A stretch of 19,678 nt of DNA from positions 1 through 19,678 of the forward strand of contig CAZVME010000063.1 in the NCBI GenBank assembly GCA_964628835.1, given 5' to 3'. Shown here in pieces: positions 9,901 to 17,218 of the stretch; the stretch's first letter is position 1, and each line of letters starts with the position of its first letter. Source of the stretch: JAAGZL01 sp964628835 (GTDB taxonomy: Bacteria; Pseudomonadota; Gammaproteobacteria; Chromatiales; Chromatiaceae). Both the position numbers and the translations under genes were made by a program. The notes below the pieces were generated by a model that made no database searches, was not told the DNA's origin, and saw only the letters and a list, made by a program, of their open reading frames with translations.

Positions 9901-11804
9901 GTCTCCTGAAACAGTGGCGCCAACTGTTCAGGGTCCAGATCGGACACTTGCTCTGAGACCATGATGAAATCATGCACCCAGACCGTATCTAATTCAGCTG
10001 GCATTATCTGAAACGGGCGTTCCCCGATCACCTTCAGCCCCATACACTCAAGCACCGGCAGCGCTTCTGAGAGAGGAATAGGGCTAAGGCGTCGAAACAA
10101 CTTGAAGTGCAACTCTTCAACCGGCGCCTCCAGCGGGCGATAAAAGCTCATCTCCAGAGAATCCTCTTCGGTTAGCGCTTCAATATGCTGCAGATCAGAG
10201 ATGGCCGTCTGCACACTCCACTCTTCCCGGTAACCTGCCGGAAAGGCGTCTGCATAACGATGATAGTAGCGGTTACCCAAGCCCTCACCCAGGTGCTCAA
10301 TAAGCCCTTCGAACAGGCTATCCTGCCAGGAGCGAACGATCTCTTGCAGCTGTGTCTCAAGATCAGCCACCCGATACGGCGGACACCCTTCTGCTGGCAC
10401 ACGGATAATGAAGTGGACCCGTGCCTGCATCGACTCCGAAACCAGAGTATTGAACTCCGAAGAGCTGCCATTAAAGGCTGTCATCAGCATCTCTTCAATC
10501 TGCAAACGCAGATGAGTGGTATAGCGATCACGGGGCACAAAGACCAAACAGGAGGCAAAACGTTCATAGGTATCGAGCCGCACAAAGACCCTGACACGAG
10601 GGCGTTCATGCATCTCCAATATCCCCATGCAGATACGTATCAGATCTTCTATGGGAGACTGAAAAAGCTCATCGCGGGGCAGCATTTCTACAATATTTAC
10701 CAGTGCCTTACCTGCATGACTTCCATAAGAGAGCCCTGAACTTTGCATGACCTCTGCCACTTTGCGCCGCAAGAGAGGGATGGAACGTGGACTACTGGTA
10801 TAGGCAATGGAGGTGTAAAGTCCGAGAAAACGATATTCACCAATCACTTGACCATCAGCATCGAAACGCTTGATCCCCACATAGTCGAGGTGGGATGAGC
10901 GATGTACTGTAGATAGGGCGTTGGTTTTGGTGAGAATCAGCAGCTGTGGCGTTCGCGCCAAAGCCAACTGTTTTGGCGGTAGTGGTTGAAACATTGTCTT
11001 TCCGGCAGCATTCCGCAGAATACCAAGCCCGCTATCCTCAACATTTTGCAACCCCACCCCCTCCCCTTCAGTGGCCAACAGATATTCACGATAGCCGAGA
11101 AAAACAAATTGATCGGCCAGCATCCATTGCAGGAATGCGACATCCTCTCTCACCTCATCCTCTTGCAGCGGAGGAGGTGTTTCAAGAATTTCATCGATGA
11201 CCTGCTGCATGCGTGCACATACTGGTTTCCAATCGGTCACTGCCAGGCGTACATCTTCAAAAACCCGCAACAGCTCACCCTCAATGATCAGGAGATCTTT
11301 CTGATCTGGTTGCCGATCTATCTCTATATGGATCAGGGACTCATACTTAAAATCCTGTTCAAGCTCATCTCGGACAGATAGCCGAACCAACTCCCCAGCC
11401 ATGTTGCGTTCGATTGCCAATACAGGGTGTATAAGAAAATGGACATTTAGGTGCTGTCGATTGAGCACCATCAGCGCCGAATCCACCAGAAACGGCATAT
11501 CATCATTCACCACCTCAATGATGGTATGGGTGGACTCCCATCCATGCTGCTCATAATCGGGATTATAAACCCTAACCAGGGTCTCTCCAGAAAGGCGCCG
11601 ATGCAGCAGGTTCCAGTGCGCCAATGCAGCGCCATAGAGATTGAGAACCGAGCGTGATGTGAGATCCTCTGCAGCGACACTGGCGTAATAGCGGCGTGAA
11701 AACTGCTCTACCTGAGATTCGACTTCGCCCTGTACTCTCTCATGAATACGGCCAATCACTTTATCAATCTGCTGCGCCTTCAGCTGTTCTGAATGGTCCG
11801 GCAT
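6960..11804 (-). CDS. gdhB: NAD-dependent glutamate dehydrogenase, large (180 kDa) type
   Basis: Oxidatively deaminates L-glutamate to 2-oxoglutarate and ammonia with NAD (EC 1.4.1.2), a catabolic, cytosolic enzyme. The 1614-residue length matches the large GdhB class. The first ~800 residues form the regulatory ACT-like/helical region (MPDHSEQLKAQQIDKV at the start). The catalytic core begins around residue 800 with FEVFVYSPRVEGVHLRGG and GGLRWSDRKEDYRTE. The Lys-containing VKNSIIVPVGAKGGFV follows near 845, and a later segment GEGGNLGFTQRGRIEY is near 1135. The reading frame is intact over 4.8 kb, including a run of C bases near 9510. The ATG at 11804 is preceded by a GGGGG-rich ribosome site. 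It lies 97 bp downstream of the arginase gene on the same strand, and a 15-bp palindrome overlaps its putative promoter. Together with gabD and arginase it forms an amino-acid catabolism cluster. Confidence 0.96.
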   Translation of the reverse strand: MPDHSEQLKAQQIDKVIGRIHERVQGEVESQVEQFSRRYYASVAAEDLTSRSVLNLYGAALAHWNLLHRRLSGETLVRVYNPDYEQHGWESTHTIIEVVNDDMPFLVDSALMVLNRQHLNVHFLIHPVLAIERNMAGELVRLSVRDELEQDFKYESLIHIEIDRQPDQKDLLIIEGELLRVFEDVRLAVTDWKPVCARMQQVIDEILETPPPLQEDEVREDVAFLQWMLADQFVFLGYREYLLATEGEGVGLQNVEDSGLGILRNAAGKTMFQPLPPKQLALARTPQLLILTKTNALSTVHRSSHLDYVGIKRFDADGQVIGEYRFLGLYTSIAYTSSPRSIPLLRRKVAEVMQSSGLSYGSHAGKALVNIVEMLPRDELFQSPIEDLIRICMGILEMHERPRVRVFVRLDTYERFASCLVFVPRDRYTTHLRLQIEEMLMTAFNGSSSEFNTLVSESMQARVHFIIRVPAEGCPPYRVADLETQLQEIVRSWQDSLFEGLIEHLGEGLGNRYYHRYADAFPAGYREEWSVQTAISDLQHIEALTEEDSLEMSFYRPLEAPVEELHFKLFRRLSPIPLSEALPVLECMGLKVIGERPFQIMPAELDTVWVHDFIMVSEQVSDLDPEQLAPLFQETFLQVWRGEMESDGFNRLVLMARLSWRETTLLRAYCKYLLQAGSPFSQSYMEQTLNNNPKLARLLIELFHCRFNPEQHGCDETRNNELMEHIDKALDEVANLDEDRILRRFYATLRATLRCNYYQQLEGGGRNAHLAFKFDPARIPDLPLPKPHFEVFVYSPRVEGVHLRGGAVARGGLRWSDRKEDYRTEILGLMKAQMVKNSIIVPVGAKGGFVSKCLPVDGGGEAVAEEVLACYRIFIHALLDITDNLDGDLVIPAAGIVRYDGDDPYLVVAADKGTATFSDVANKIAIGAGFWLGDAFASGGKAGYDHKKIGITARGAWESVKRHFREGGEDIQQMHFTAVGIGDMSGDVFGNGMLLSSQLRLVAAFDHRHIFFDPQPDLQASLEERRRLFGLSRSTWMDYNPKLISAGGGVFSRTAKTIEISPEMRRTLAIEDEHMEPNALIRAILKAPVDLLWNGGVGTYVKSAEESHEDAGDRANDAVRINGSEMRCLVVGEGGNLGFTQRGRIEYASKGGRINTDFIDNSGGVDCSDREVNIKILLDRVVTDGELTIKQRNRLLDEMTDEVAEQVLQDNYRQSLSLTLTEVQASRLLVEHLQFIYRLERAGRLDRELEKLPDDEEMLDRQTNEVGLTRPEMAVLLCYGKLLLKDELLTSGIPDDPCFLIELERFFPSAVRERFAERISSHRLRREIISTQVTNEILNRMGATFVHRLQTEAGASAAEVTRAFFLARAVFGLGRLWNAIDNLDNNIPAQTQIHMILQCNRLVIGGAFWFLRYGGSTPHIEELVVSFRPGIKQLTQLLFSVLAVQDLDADLAKAKGMMDSGVPKELAVAIAGMDHWLAGLDIVETATESEADVEIVAKLYFLLDDRLGLHWLRKQVVRLSTESHWHTQARAALREELRKQQATLTAEILSQTSSDMSPEERVESWCQQHQHALERWQQLVADLKGTNVQHFEMLMVAVRELREMVSRTGAIDIR

Positions 11805-11835
11805 ACCGTTCCCCCTGCAACTAACACCATTTTAT

Positions 11836-11850
11836 ATGATCTTAGATCAT
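11836..11850. promoter_or_regulatory. Palindromic operator candidate at the gdhB promoter
   Basis: ATGATCT-T-AGATCAT, a perfect 7+1+7 inverted repeat centred about 40 bp before the gdhB start. On the minus strand it overlaps the space between a TTTACA (-35-like, 11855-11850) and a TAAAAT (-10-like, 11834-11829) with a short 15-bp spacer. A repressor bound here would block the promoter. It does not match the ArgR box pattern (TGAAT/ATTCA arms). Confidence 0.45.
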
Positions 11851-11901
11851 GTAAAGCCAGATCACTGAGTTGTCAGTTTTCTGGAAGCCTGTTTTGTCAG
11901 G

Positions 11902-13032
11902 TCAAGTTGCGATTACTATAGTTAAGGGAATCTGGCTCTGGTCTAACCAGTCCTCTTCATTAGGCGGCGCTCGTGATGGAGTGGGCTTGAGTGGGGATTT
12001 CTTGGGCGGTATACGCCCTTCTTTACGGTCGCTTCCGTGCAACCCATGATGCCCTCCATTACGGTATTTCACTGTTGGCGACATTAATAGTAGACGCGAT
12101 ATCCATTCTCTTCTTTCTGGTCCTTGCTCTCTGGATAATCCGAGGGACCTGTTTTCTATGCTTGAATCACCAAAGACAGCCCCAATAAAATCAGAAATTA
12201 CCTGCTGGGTGCATCCATCACGATCCAGGGCGGGATTAAACTCGGCTACCTCAATCCCCACCAGCCTGGGATCATTGCGTACCGTGGCCAGGACCTGTTG
12301 CAGTTCCTGCCATGGGATCCCGTCCTTTTCCGGAGTATTAACACCCGGTGCATCCTGCGGATCGAGCACATCAAGATCAATACTTATCCCGTAGCGATCA
12401 GTTGAATCTTTCACCAGACGTAGTGCCTGCTGCATTACCCGCATAAGAGAACCACGCTTTCTTATGGCCGGCATATCAAAACTGGCAAGTCCCAGGCGTC
12501 TCGCCAGCTCTATCTCTTGTGGTTCGCAGGAGTGACAACCGATCAGCGCCAGGTTTGCAGGATCAAGAAAGCTGTCCGACCCATAGAGCTCCTGCAACAA
12601 GGGATCACCCTGCCCCAACAGCGCCGCCAGCGGCATACCATGGACGTTGCAGGAAACCGAGGTCTCCATAGTGTGCAGATCCAGATGAGCATCAATCCAG
12701 ATCAGCCCCAGTTGTTTGGGTTGCAGTGCAGACATTACTCCCTGCCATACTCCCATGGCGATAGAGTGATCGCCGCCAATAACAACGAACTGCTCACCGG
12801 AAGATACTGTCTGCTGCAGTTGCTGTGCGGTAGACCGAATCAGGTGCTTAAGGGCAGTGTGGGAATCACCATTGCCCTCTGTATCTATCCTGATCCAGCG
12901 TGGGTCGATCCCGTGTTCACGCAGGCGCTGCTTAAAGACCTCCGAGCGCATCAGCAGTGCGGGGCCATGCTCTGAGCCAGCAATATTGGCACCCAGACCC
13001 GATGCCACACCGATTGTGGCCAATCGCCGCAT
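11902..13032 (-). CDS. Arginase with a replaced C-terminal tail
   Basis: Hydrolyses L-arginine to L-ornithine and urea using a binuclear Mn centre (EC 3.5.3.1). The core shows all metal-binding motifs: GGDHSIAMG, IDAHLDLHTMETS with NVHGMP, and SIDLDVLDPQDAPGVNTP. The late GIEVAEFNPALDRDG supplies the conserved Glu. I start at the ATG at 13032 (GGGAG six bases upstream) rather than the in-frame TTG at 13038. Arginases usually end soon after a segment like DFIGAVFG at about 300 residues. Here that segment is at residues 282-288, and the frame then continues for 88 more residues of Arg/Pro/Gly-rich, unrelated sequence (11902-12171), beginning at the 21-bp motif at 12152-12172. The core should still fold, but the tail looks like read-through into foreign DNA. 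The gene lies between gabD and gdhB on the same strand. Agmatinase or another ureohydrolase is possible, though the DAHxD and NVHGMP pattern favours arginase. Confidence 0.88.
   Translation of the reverse strand: MRRLATIGVASGLGANIAGSEHGPALLMRSEVFKQRLREHGIDPRWIRIDTEGNGDSHTALKHLIRSTAQQLQQTVSSGEQFVVIGGDHSIAMGVWQGVMSALQPKQLGLIWIDAHLDLHTMETSVSCNVHGMPLAALLGQGDPLLQELYGSDSFLDPANLALIGCHSCEPQEIELARRLGLASFDMPAIRKRGSLMRVMQQALRLVKDSTDRYGISIDLDVLDPQDAPGVNTPEKDGIPWQELQQVLATVRNDPRLVGIEVAEFNPALDRDGCTQQVISDFIGAVFGDSSIENRSLGLSREQGPERREWISRLLLMSPTVKYRNGGHHGLHGSDRKEGRIPPKKSPLKPTPSRAPPNEEDWLDQSQIPLTIVIAT
12119..12149. other. Inverted repeat in the arginase tail
   Basis: Outer arms GGTCC/GGACC and inner arms CTCTGGA/TCCGAG (one bulged base) around a TAA loop, 3 bp from the 21-bp motif. 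The position suggests a structured end of whatever replaced the arginase C-terminus. Confidence 0.35.
12152..12172. repeat. 21-bp motif, copy B (in the arginase gene)
   Basis: Identical to 6846-6866. It covers arginase residues 288-294 and coincides with the point where family-like sequence stops. See copy A for the comparison. Confidence 0.6.
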
Positions 13033-13128
13033 ACACAACTCCCAAAACCTGGATATGCGATTAGACAGACGTTTTTGTCTTTAGTTTACCGGGTTACGGA
13101 AGCTGACTTATTTGTATTCAGACTAGAA

Positions 13129-14577
13129 TCAGATCCCCATGCACAGATACTTGATCTCCATATACTCTTCCATGCCGTATTTTGATCCTTCCCTGCCCAC
13201 ACCAGATTGCTTTACCCCACCAAAGGGAGCAATGGCGGTGGAGATGACCCCGGAGTTGATACCAACCATGCCATACTCCAACTGCTCTGAAACCCGCCAC
13301 ACCCGTCCCAGGTTCTGGCTAAAGAAATATGCCGCCAGACCAAACTCGGTATCGTTGGCCATCTCAAGCGCCTGCTCCTCGGTTGAGAAACGAAACAGGG
13401 GCGCCAGCGGGCCAAAGGTCTCCTCATGGGCCACCTGCATCTTGGGGGAGACATCCACCATCAGGGTGGGCTGAAAAAAACTACCACCAAGCTCATGTCG
13501 AGCGCCGCCGGTAAGGATGCGGGCACCCTTTCCTATGGCATCGGAAATATGCTCCTCCACCTTTTGCACCGCATCTTCATTGATCAGCGGCCCCTGGGTG
13601 ACACCCTCCTCCATGCCGTCACCCACCTTCATCTCGGTCACTGCCGCGGTAAACTTGCGGGCAAATTCATCGTAGATCCCATCCTGCACCAGGAACCGGT
13701 TGGCGCAGACACAGGTCTGACCAGCGTTACGGTATTTGGACTGGATCGCCCCCTCCACCGCCGCATCCAGATCAGCATCGTCAAATACAATAAACGGGGC
13801 ATTCCCCCCCAACTCCATGGATACCTTCTTCATGGTGTCGGCACACTGGGCCATCAGCAATTTTCCCACCTCTGTGGAACCGGTGAATGAGAGCTTACGC
13901 ACTATTGGATTTGCGGTGAGCTCCCCTCCAATCTCGCTGGCGTTTCCGGTTAGCACATTCAGCACCCCCGGCGGCATGCCGGCCCGATGCGCCAGTTCAC
14001 ACAGGGCCAGGGCCGAGAGCGGAGTATCACCGGCTGGTTTGACCACCATGGTGCAACCAGCGGCCAGGGCCGCTCCTGCCTTGCGGGTGATCATGGCATT
14101 GGGGAAATTCCACGGGGTTATGGCGGCACACACCCCTATGGGCTGTTTCAGAACCAGGATACGTTTGTCCGACTGATGGGTCGGAATGGTATCGCCATAG
14201 ACCCGTTTGGCCTCTTCCGCAAACCACTCGATAAAGGACGCGCCATAGGCCACTTCGCCCAAAGACTCGGCAAGTGGCTTGCCCTGCTCCAGGGTCATGA
14301 TGGTAGCCAGGTCCTGCTTGTTCTCCAGCATCAGTTCATACCAGCGCCGCAGGATGCCAGCCCTCTCGGCAGCAGTCTTTTCTCTCCAGGTGAGCCAAGC
14401 GGCCTCAGCCAGCTCAATGGCCTTTCTGGTCTCAGCCGCCCCCATGTCCGGGACATGCGCCAACACCGCACCATTTGCAGGATTCAGAACATCACGGGTG
14501 GCATTGTTATCTGCTGTAACCCACCCCCCATTTATGTAACAGGCCTCGCGTAACAGTTCTTGGTCTTTCAGCTGCAT
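13129..14577 (-). CDS. gabD: NADP-dependent succinate-semialdehyde dehydrogenase
   Basis: Oxidises succinate semialdehyde to succinate, the last step of GABA catabolism (EC 1.2.1.79 type), in the cytoplasm. From the ATG at 14577 the protein is 482 residues and starts MQLKDQ, as GabD of Pseudomonas does. Aldehyde dehydrogenase landmarks are present: ITPWNFPNAMITRK, VVKPAGDTPLSAL, FTGSTEVGK, the general base Glu255 in MELGGNAPF, and the catalytic cysteine at 289 in GQTCVCANR with the second GabD cysteine at 291. The C-terminus EYMEIKYLCMGI is also GabD-like. The longer frame from 14616 is not favoured: an AGAGA ribosome site fits the 14577 ATG. There is no gabT beside it; arginase follows 97 bp downstream on the same strand. 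An inverted-repeat region lies between it and the divergent hydrolase gene. Confidence 0.95.
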   Translation of the reverse strand: MQLKDQELLREACYINGGWVTADNNATRDVLNPANGAVLAHVPDMGAAETRKAIELAEAAWLTWREKTAAERAGILRRWYELMLENKQDLATIMTLEQGKPLAESLGEVAYGASFIEWFAEEAKRVYGDTIPTHQSDKRILVLKQPIGVCAAITPWNFPNAMITRKAGAALAAGCTMVVKPAGDTPLSALALCELAHRAGMPPGVLNVLTGNASEIGGELTANPIVRKLSFTGSTEVGKLLMAQCADTMKKVSMELGGNAPFIVFDDADLDAAVEGAIQSKYRNAGQTCVCANRFLVQDGIYDEFARKFTAAVTEMKVGDGMEEGVTQGPLINEDAVQKVEEHISDAIGKGARILTGGARHELGGSFFQPTLMVDVSPKMQVAHEETFGPLAPLFRFSTEEQALEMANDTEFGLAAYFFSQNLGRVWRVSEQLEYGMVGINSGVISTAIAPFGGVKQSGVGREGSKYGMEEYMEIKYLCMGI

Positions 14578-14603
14578 AGTCATATCTCTGGTTGGTCCAA
14601 ATA

Positions 14604-14634
14604 AAGTGAATATCACTTCCTATAATATATTCAC
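14604..14634. promoter_or_regulatory. Nested inverted repeats between gabD and the divergent hydrolase gene
   Basis: Two overlapping inverted repeats share one half-site: AAGTGA-ATA-TCACTT (14604-14618) and GTGAATAT-N13-ATATTCAC (14606-14634). A TATAAT hexamer (14621-14626) lies inside the second. This is 27 bp upstream of the gabD start and about 130 bp upstream of the divergent gene, a typical place for a shared operator. The regulator is unknown. Confidence 0.45.
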
Positions 14635-14762
14635 CGGTTCCTGCGGCGCATCACATTTTTCAATACAGCGCCCTGATAAAGTTATAGATGCGGTTGATAT
14701 GGAGCTAGTGGATTGGGCTTTATGGTACTTTATGGTCCTAGTAATCTATTTTGGAGCAGTAG

Positions 14763-15572
14763 ATGAGAATAAGCCGGTTTATCGACCAAGACCAGACCAT
14801 ACGCTACGGAATTTTGCAGGAGAATGGAACCGCCCAGGTTCTCACGGGTGATATCTTTGAAGGGCTGCAACCTACAGGCCGTTACGAAACTGTAACCAGG
14901 ATCCTGGCACCACTGGAACCCAGCAATATCCTGGGGATTGGGCTGAACTACCATGAGCATGCCAAGGAGACCGGAAAAGATGTCTCAGAGAACCCGATCC
15001 TGTTCATGAAGCCCACCGCATCACTGAACCACCCGGGTGCAGACATCCTATTGCCCAGCTGTTCGGCATGGGGACCAGAGGTGGATTTTGAGGCCGAGCT
15101 GGCGGTGGTCATCGGCAAGGCCGCACTCAATGTTACCGTAGAGTCTGCCCTGGAGTATGTATTAGGTTACACCTGCGCCAACGACGTATCGGCCAGACGC
15201 TGGCAAAAACATGGCGGCGGCGGCCAGTGGGGCCGTGGTAAGGGATTTGACACCTTCTGCCCCCTGGGTCCGGTTCTGGTGACCAGCTATGAGATTCCAG
15301 ACCCACAGAACCTGCGTATCAGCTGTACCCTTAACGGCAAGCTGATGCAGGAGGGACATACTGGCGACATGATCTTTTCGGTGGCCACCCTGATCAGCGA
15401 ACTGAGCCGGGACCGCACCCTCACTCCCGGAAGCGTAATCCTCACCGGCACCCCCCCGGGTGTGGGAGTGGCGCGCAAGCCGCCACTGTTTCTATCCAAA
15501 GGCGATGTGGTAACTGTAGAGATTGAAAAGATAGGACAGCTTACAAATTCAGTAAGCAATGCCGGCCAATAA
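14763..15572 (+). CDS. Fumarylacetoacetate hydrolase-family protein
   Basis: A 269-residue enzyme of the FAH superfamily, which cleaves or isomerises C-C bonds in 2-keto acid substrates with a bound divalent metal. The metal triad is visible: Glu110 and Glu112 in PEVDFEAELAVVIG, and Asp141 in GYTCANDVSARRWQ. Also present are GLNYHEHAKET, FMKPTASL, KGFDTFCPLGPV and the C-terminal ILTGTPPGVG. Such short members include acylpyruvases, ureidoglycolate lyase, HpaG-like isomerases and oxaloacetate decarboxylases; the sequence does not decide between them. GGAG lies 6 bases before the ATG. The gene is divergent from gabD and followed after 12 bp by the protein kinase gene, so hydrolase and kinase are probably cotranscribed. 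Confidence 0.88.
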   Translation: MRISRFIDQDQTIRYGILQENGTAQVLTGDIFEGLQPTGRYETVTRILAPLEPSNILGIGLNYHEHAKETGKDVSENPILFMKPTASLNHPGADILLPSCSAWGPEVDFEAELAVVIGKAALNVTVESALEYVLGYTCANDVSARRWQKHGGGGQWGRGKGFDTFCPLGPVLVTSYEIPDPQNLRISCTLNGKLMQEGHTGDMIFSVATLISELSRDRTLTPGSVILTGTPPGVGVARKPPLFLSKGDVVTVEIEKIGQLTNSVSNAGQ

Positions 15573-15584
15573 CAGGAACCGATT

Positions 15585-16859
15585 ATGCGGAAATCCATAG
15601 GTAAATTTAACATCCAGAGGCTTATCGGCAAGGGCGCCACCAGCTCTGTTTACCTTGGCATTGATCCCTTCACCGGACATAAGGTGGCAATAAAAATCGC
15701 CCATCAGGCGGTATTCAGCGACCCGGTCAACGGCCCAAAATTTGAGAAGATGTTCATGAATGAGGCCAGTCTGGCTGGTAAACTCAGACATCCGCATATC
15801 GTCTCAGTGTACGACGCCGGGCACGAGGATGATCTGCACTACATCGTCATGGAGTATGTACCAGGCCACACCCTAAAACAGGACTGCGCACCAAAAAAAC
15901 TGTTACCCTTCGATGACATCATCGGCATCATCTTCAAGTGTTGCAGCGCACTGGACTACGCCTACCGCCACGGCGTTATCCATAGAGATATCAAACCCGC
16001 CAATCTCCTCATTGATAAGTCCGGTGATGTAAAGGTAAGTGACTTCGGCACTGCCTTGATGGAGAACTCGGACCACACCCAGATCCTGGAGGCAGTGGGA
16101 TCACCGGCATACATGTCACCCGAACAGATCGACGGCGAAGAGGTAAGCCACAGAACAGACATCTACTCGCTCGGCGTGGTGATGTATCAACTATTCTGTG
16201 GACGCCTTCCATTTACTGCCAAAAACCAACCGGATCTGATCCGCATGATCAAGGAAGAGGATGCCACGCCCCTGGGTGTACTGCGCCCGGATATCCCCGA
16301 GTGTCTCTACAAAATCGTGGAATGCTGCCTGGAAAAGGCTCCCGCCAACCGGTACGCAACCTGGGGTGATCTGGCCCAGGACATAACCGCTGCCCACAGC
16401 CAGTTGGAGCTGCCGTCTGAGGATGTGTCCGATACCGAACAGTTCAACACCCTAAAAAGCCTTGAATTCTTCAAAAAATTTAGTGATGTGGAACTGTGGG
16501 AGGTGGTGCGCATAAGTAAATGGCGCAAGTTCAAGGCCGAGTGCTCACTGATCAAAGAGGGTAAAATTGGCGACTCCCTGTTTATCCTGGCCGGTGGCGA
16601 GGCCAGAATCATGAAGAACGGCTCCTTCCTGGGGCTGGTGGAAACCGGACAATGCTTTGGTGAGATGGCCTACATCCATGGCAAGAAAAAACCCCGAAGC
16701 GCCAGCGTTATCAGCAATACAGACGTGGTTATTATCAAGATCCAGTCCGATGCCATCCAGACCGCCTCCAATCAGCTGCAGACCTCATTCAACAAGGTGC
16801 TGCTAACCATCCTGGCCAACCGGCTGGAACAGACCTCGCTGCTGGCTTCGCTGATCTGA
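15585..16859 (+). CDS. Ser/Thr protein kinase fused to a cyclic nucleotide-binding domain
   Basis: A 424-residue eukaryote-like (Hanks-type) kinase with all catalytic motifs: G-loop IGKGATSSVYLG (14-25), Lys37 in VAIKIA, Glu60 of helix C, HRDIKPAN (133-140, catalytic Asp135), DFG (153-155) and SPAYMSPEQ. After a short linker (about 275-290) comes a cAMP/cGMP-receptor (CAP-type) domain, about 292-400, with GDSLFILAGGEARIM and a phosphate-binding cassette FGEMAYIHGKKKPRSASV (FGE 358-360, Arg371). No transmembrane segment or extracellular sensor is visible, so it is cytosolic. The layout suggests a kinase gated by a cyclic nucleotide, with domain order opposite to eukaryotic cGMP-dependent kinase. 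Its target is unknown. An AGGA ribosome site lies 8 bases upstream, and the gene follows the hydrolase gene by 12 bp. Confidence 0.93.
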   Translation: MRKSIGKFNIQRLIGKGATSSVYLGIDPFTGHKVAIKIAHQAVFSDPVNGPKFEKMFMNEASLAGKLRHPHIVSVYDAGHEDDLHYIVMEYVPGHTLKQDCAPKKLLPFDDIIGIIFKCCSALDYAYRHGVIHRDIKPANLLIDKSGDVKVSDFGTALMENSDHTQILEAVGSPAYMSPEQIDGEEVSHRTDIYSLGVVMYQLFCGRLPFTAKNQPDLIRMIKEEDATPLGVLRPDIPECLYKIVECCLEKAPANRYATWGDLAQDITAAHSQLELPSEDVSDTEQFNTLKSLEFFKKFSDVELWEVVRISKWRKFKAECSLIKEGKIGDSLFILAGGEARIMKNGSFLGLVETGQCFGEMAYIHGKKKPRSASVISNTDVVIIKIQSDAIQTASNQLQTSFNKVLLTILANRLEQTSLLASLI

Positions 16860-16882
16860 TACCTCAATACAACCATATAATT

Positions 16883-17131
16883 TTACACTGAACTTTTCAG
16901 GAGTTCGACAAGATCTGTTTCAGGCAGCGGACGGCTGTAATAATAGCCTTGAACCTCATCACACCCTTCCATGCTTACAAACTTATTCTGCTCCTCGGTT
17001 TCCACACCTTCGGCTATGACACGTAACTGCATACTCTTACTTAGGGCTATGACGGCCTTTGCAATGGTCTCATCATAAGCATCATGTGGAATATCTTTAA
17101 TAAAGGAGCGGTCTATCTTCAGCGTATTTAA
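16883..17131 (-). pseudogene. Truncated EAL-domain remnant (C-terminal part)
   Basis: Only the last third of an EAL c-di-GMP phosphodiesterase domain remains: NTLKIDRSFIKDI (metal/catalytic Lys-Asp region), AEGVETEEQNKF and GCDEVQGYYYSRPLPE, ending normally at the stop codon at 16883. The expected upstream parts (EAL signature, Asn, Glu and DDFGTGYSS positions) are absent. Family-like sequence stops at about 17131, exactly where the 51-bp repeat begins. An ATG inside the repeat would give a 91-residue frame, but it could not make a functional enzyme. Confidence 0.85.
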
Positions 17132-17182
17132 AAGCGAGTCTTCGATCTCGTGGTGCATTTTGGGACATCCAAGCCCCCAAAA
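17132..17182. repeat. 51-bp structured repeat, copy 1
   Basis: Matches 19627-19677 at 47 of 51 positions in the same orientation. Each copy starts AAGCGAGTCTT and ends CCCCAAAA. It contains a small hairpin (CGAG/CTCG) and a second hairpin with arms TTTTGGG and CCCCAAAA around a short loop. Copy 1 sits at the broken end of the EAL remnant. Confidence 0.75.
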
Positions 17183-17218
17183 TTCGTTCGATCTTTAACA
17201 GCCTATAGAGAGGTTCTA

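Noticed and set aside
11991..12188. Hydrophobic plus-strand frame opposite the arginase tail as a small membrane protein
   Set aside because: No ribosome site was seen, and its end overlaps antisense arginase core; hydrophobicity can arise as the complement of an Arg/Gly-rich frame.
13987..14553. A 188-codon plus-strand open frame opposite gabD
   Set aside because: Antisense to a clear aldehyde dehydrogenase whose motifs fill the region; no independent evidence.
17132..17182. The 51-bp repeat as a CRISPR repeat or an integron attC site
   Set aside because: Only two copies 2.5 kb apart with no regular spacers, and no recognisable RYYYAAC/GTTRRRY core pair.
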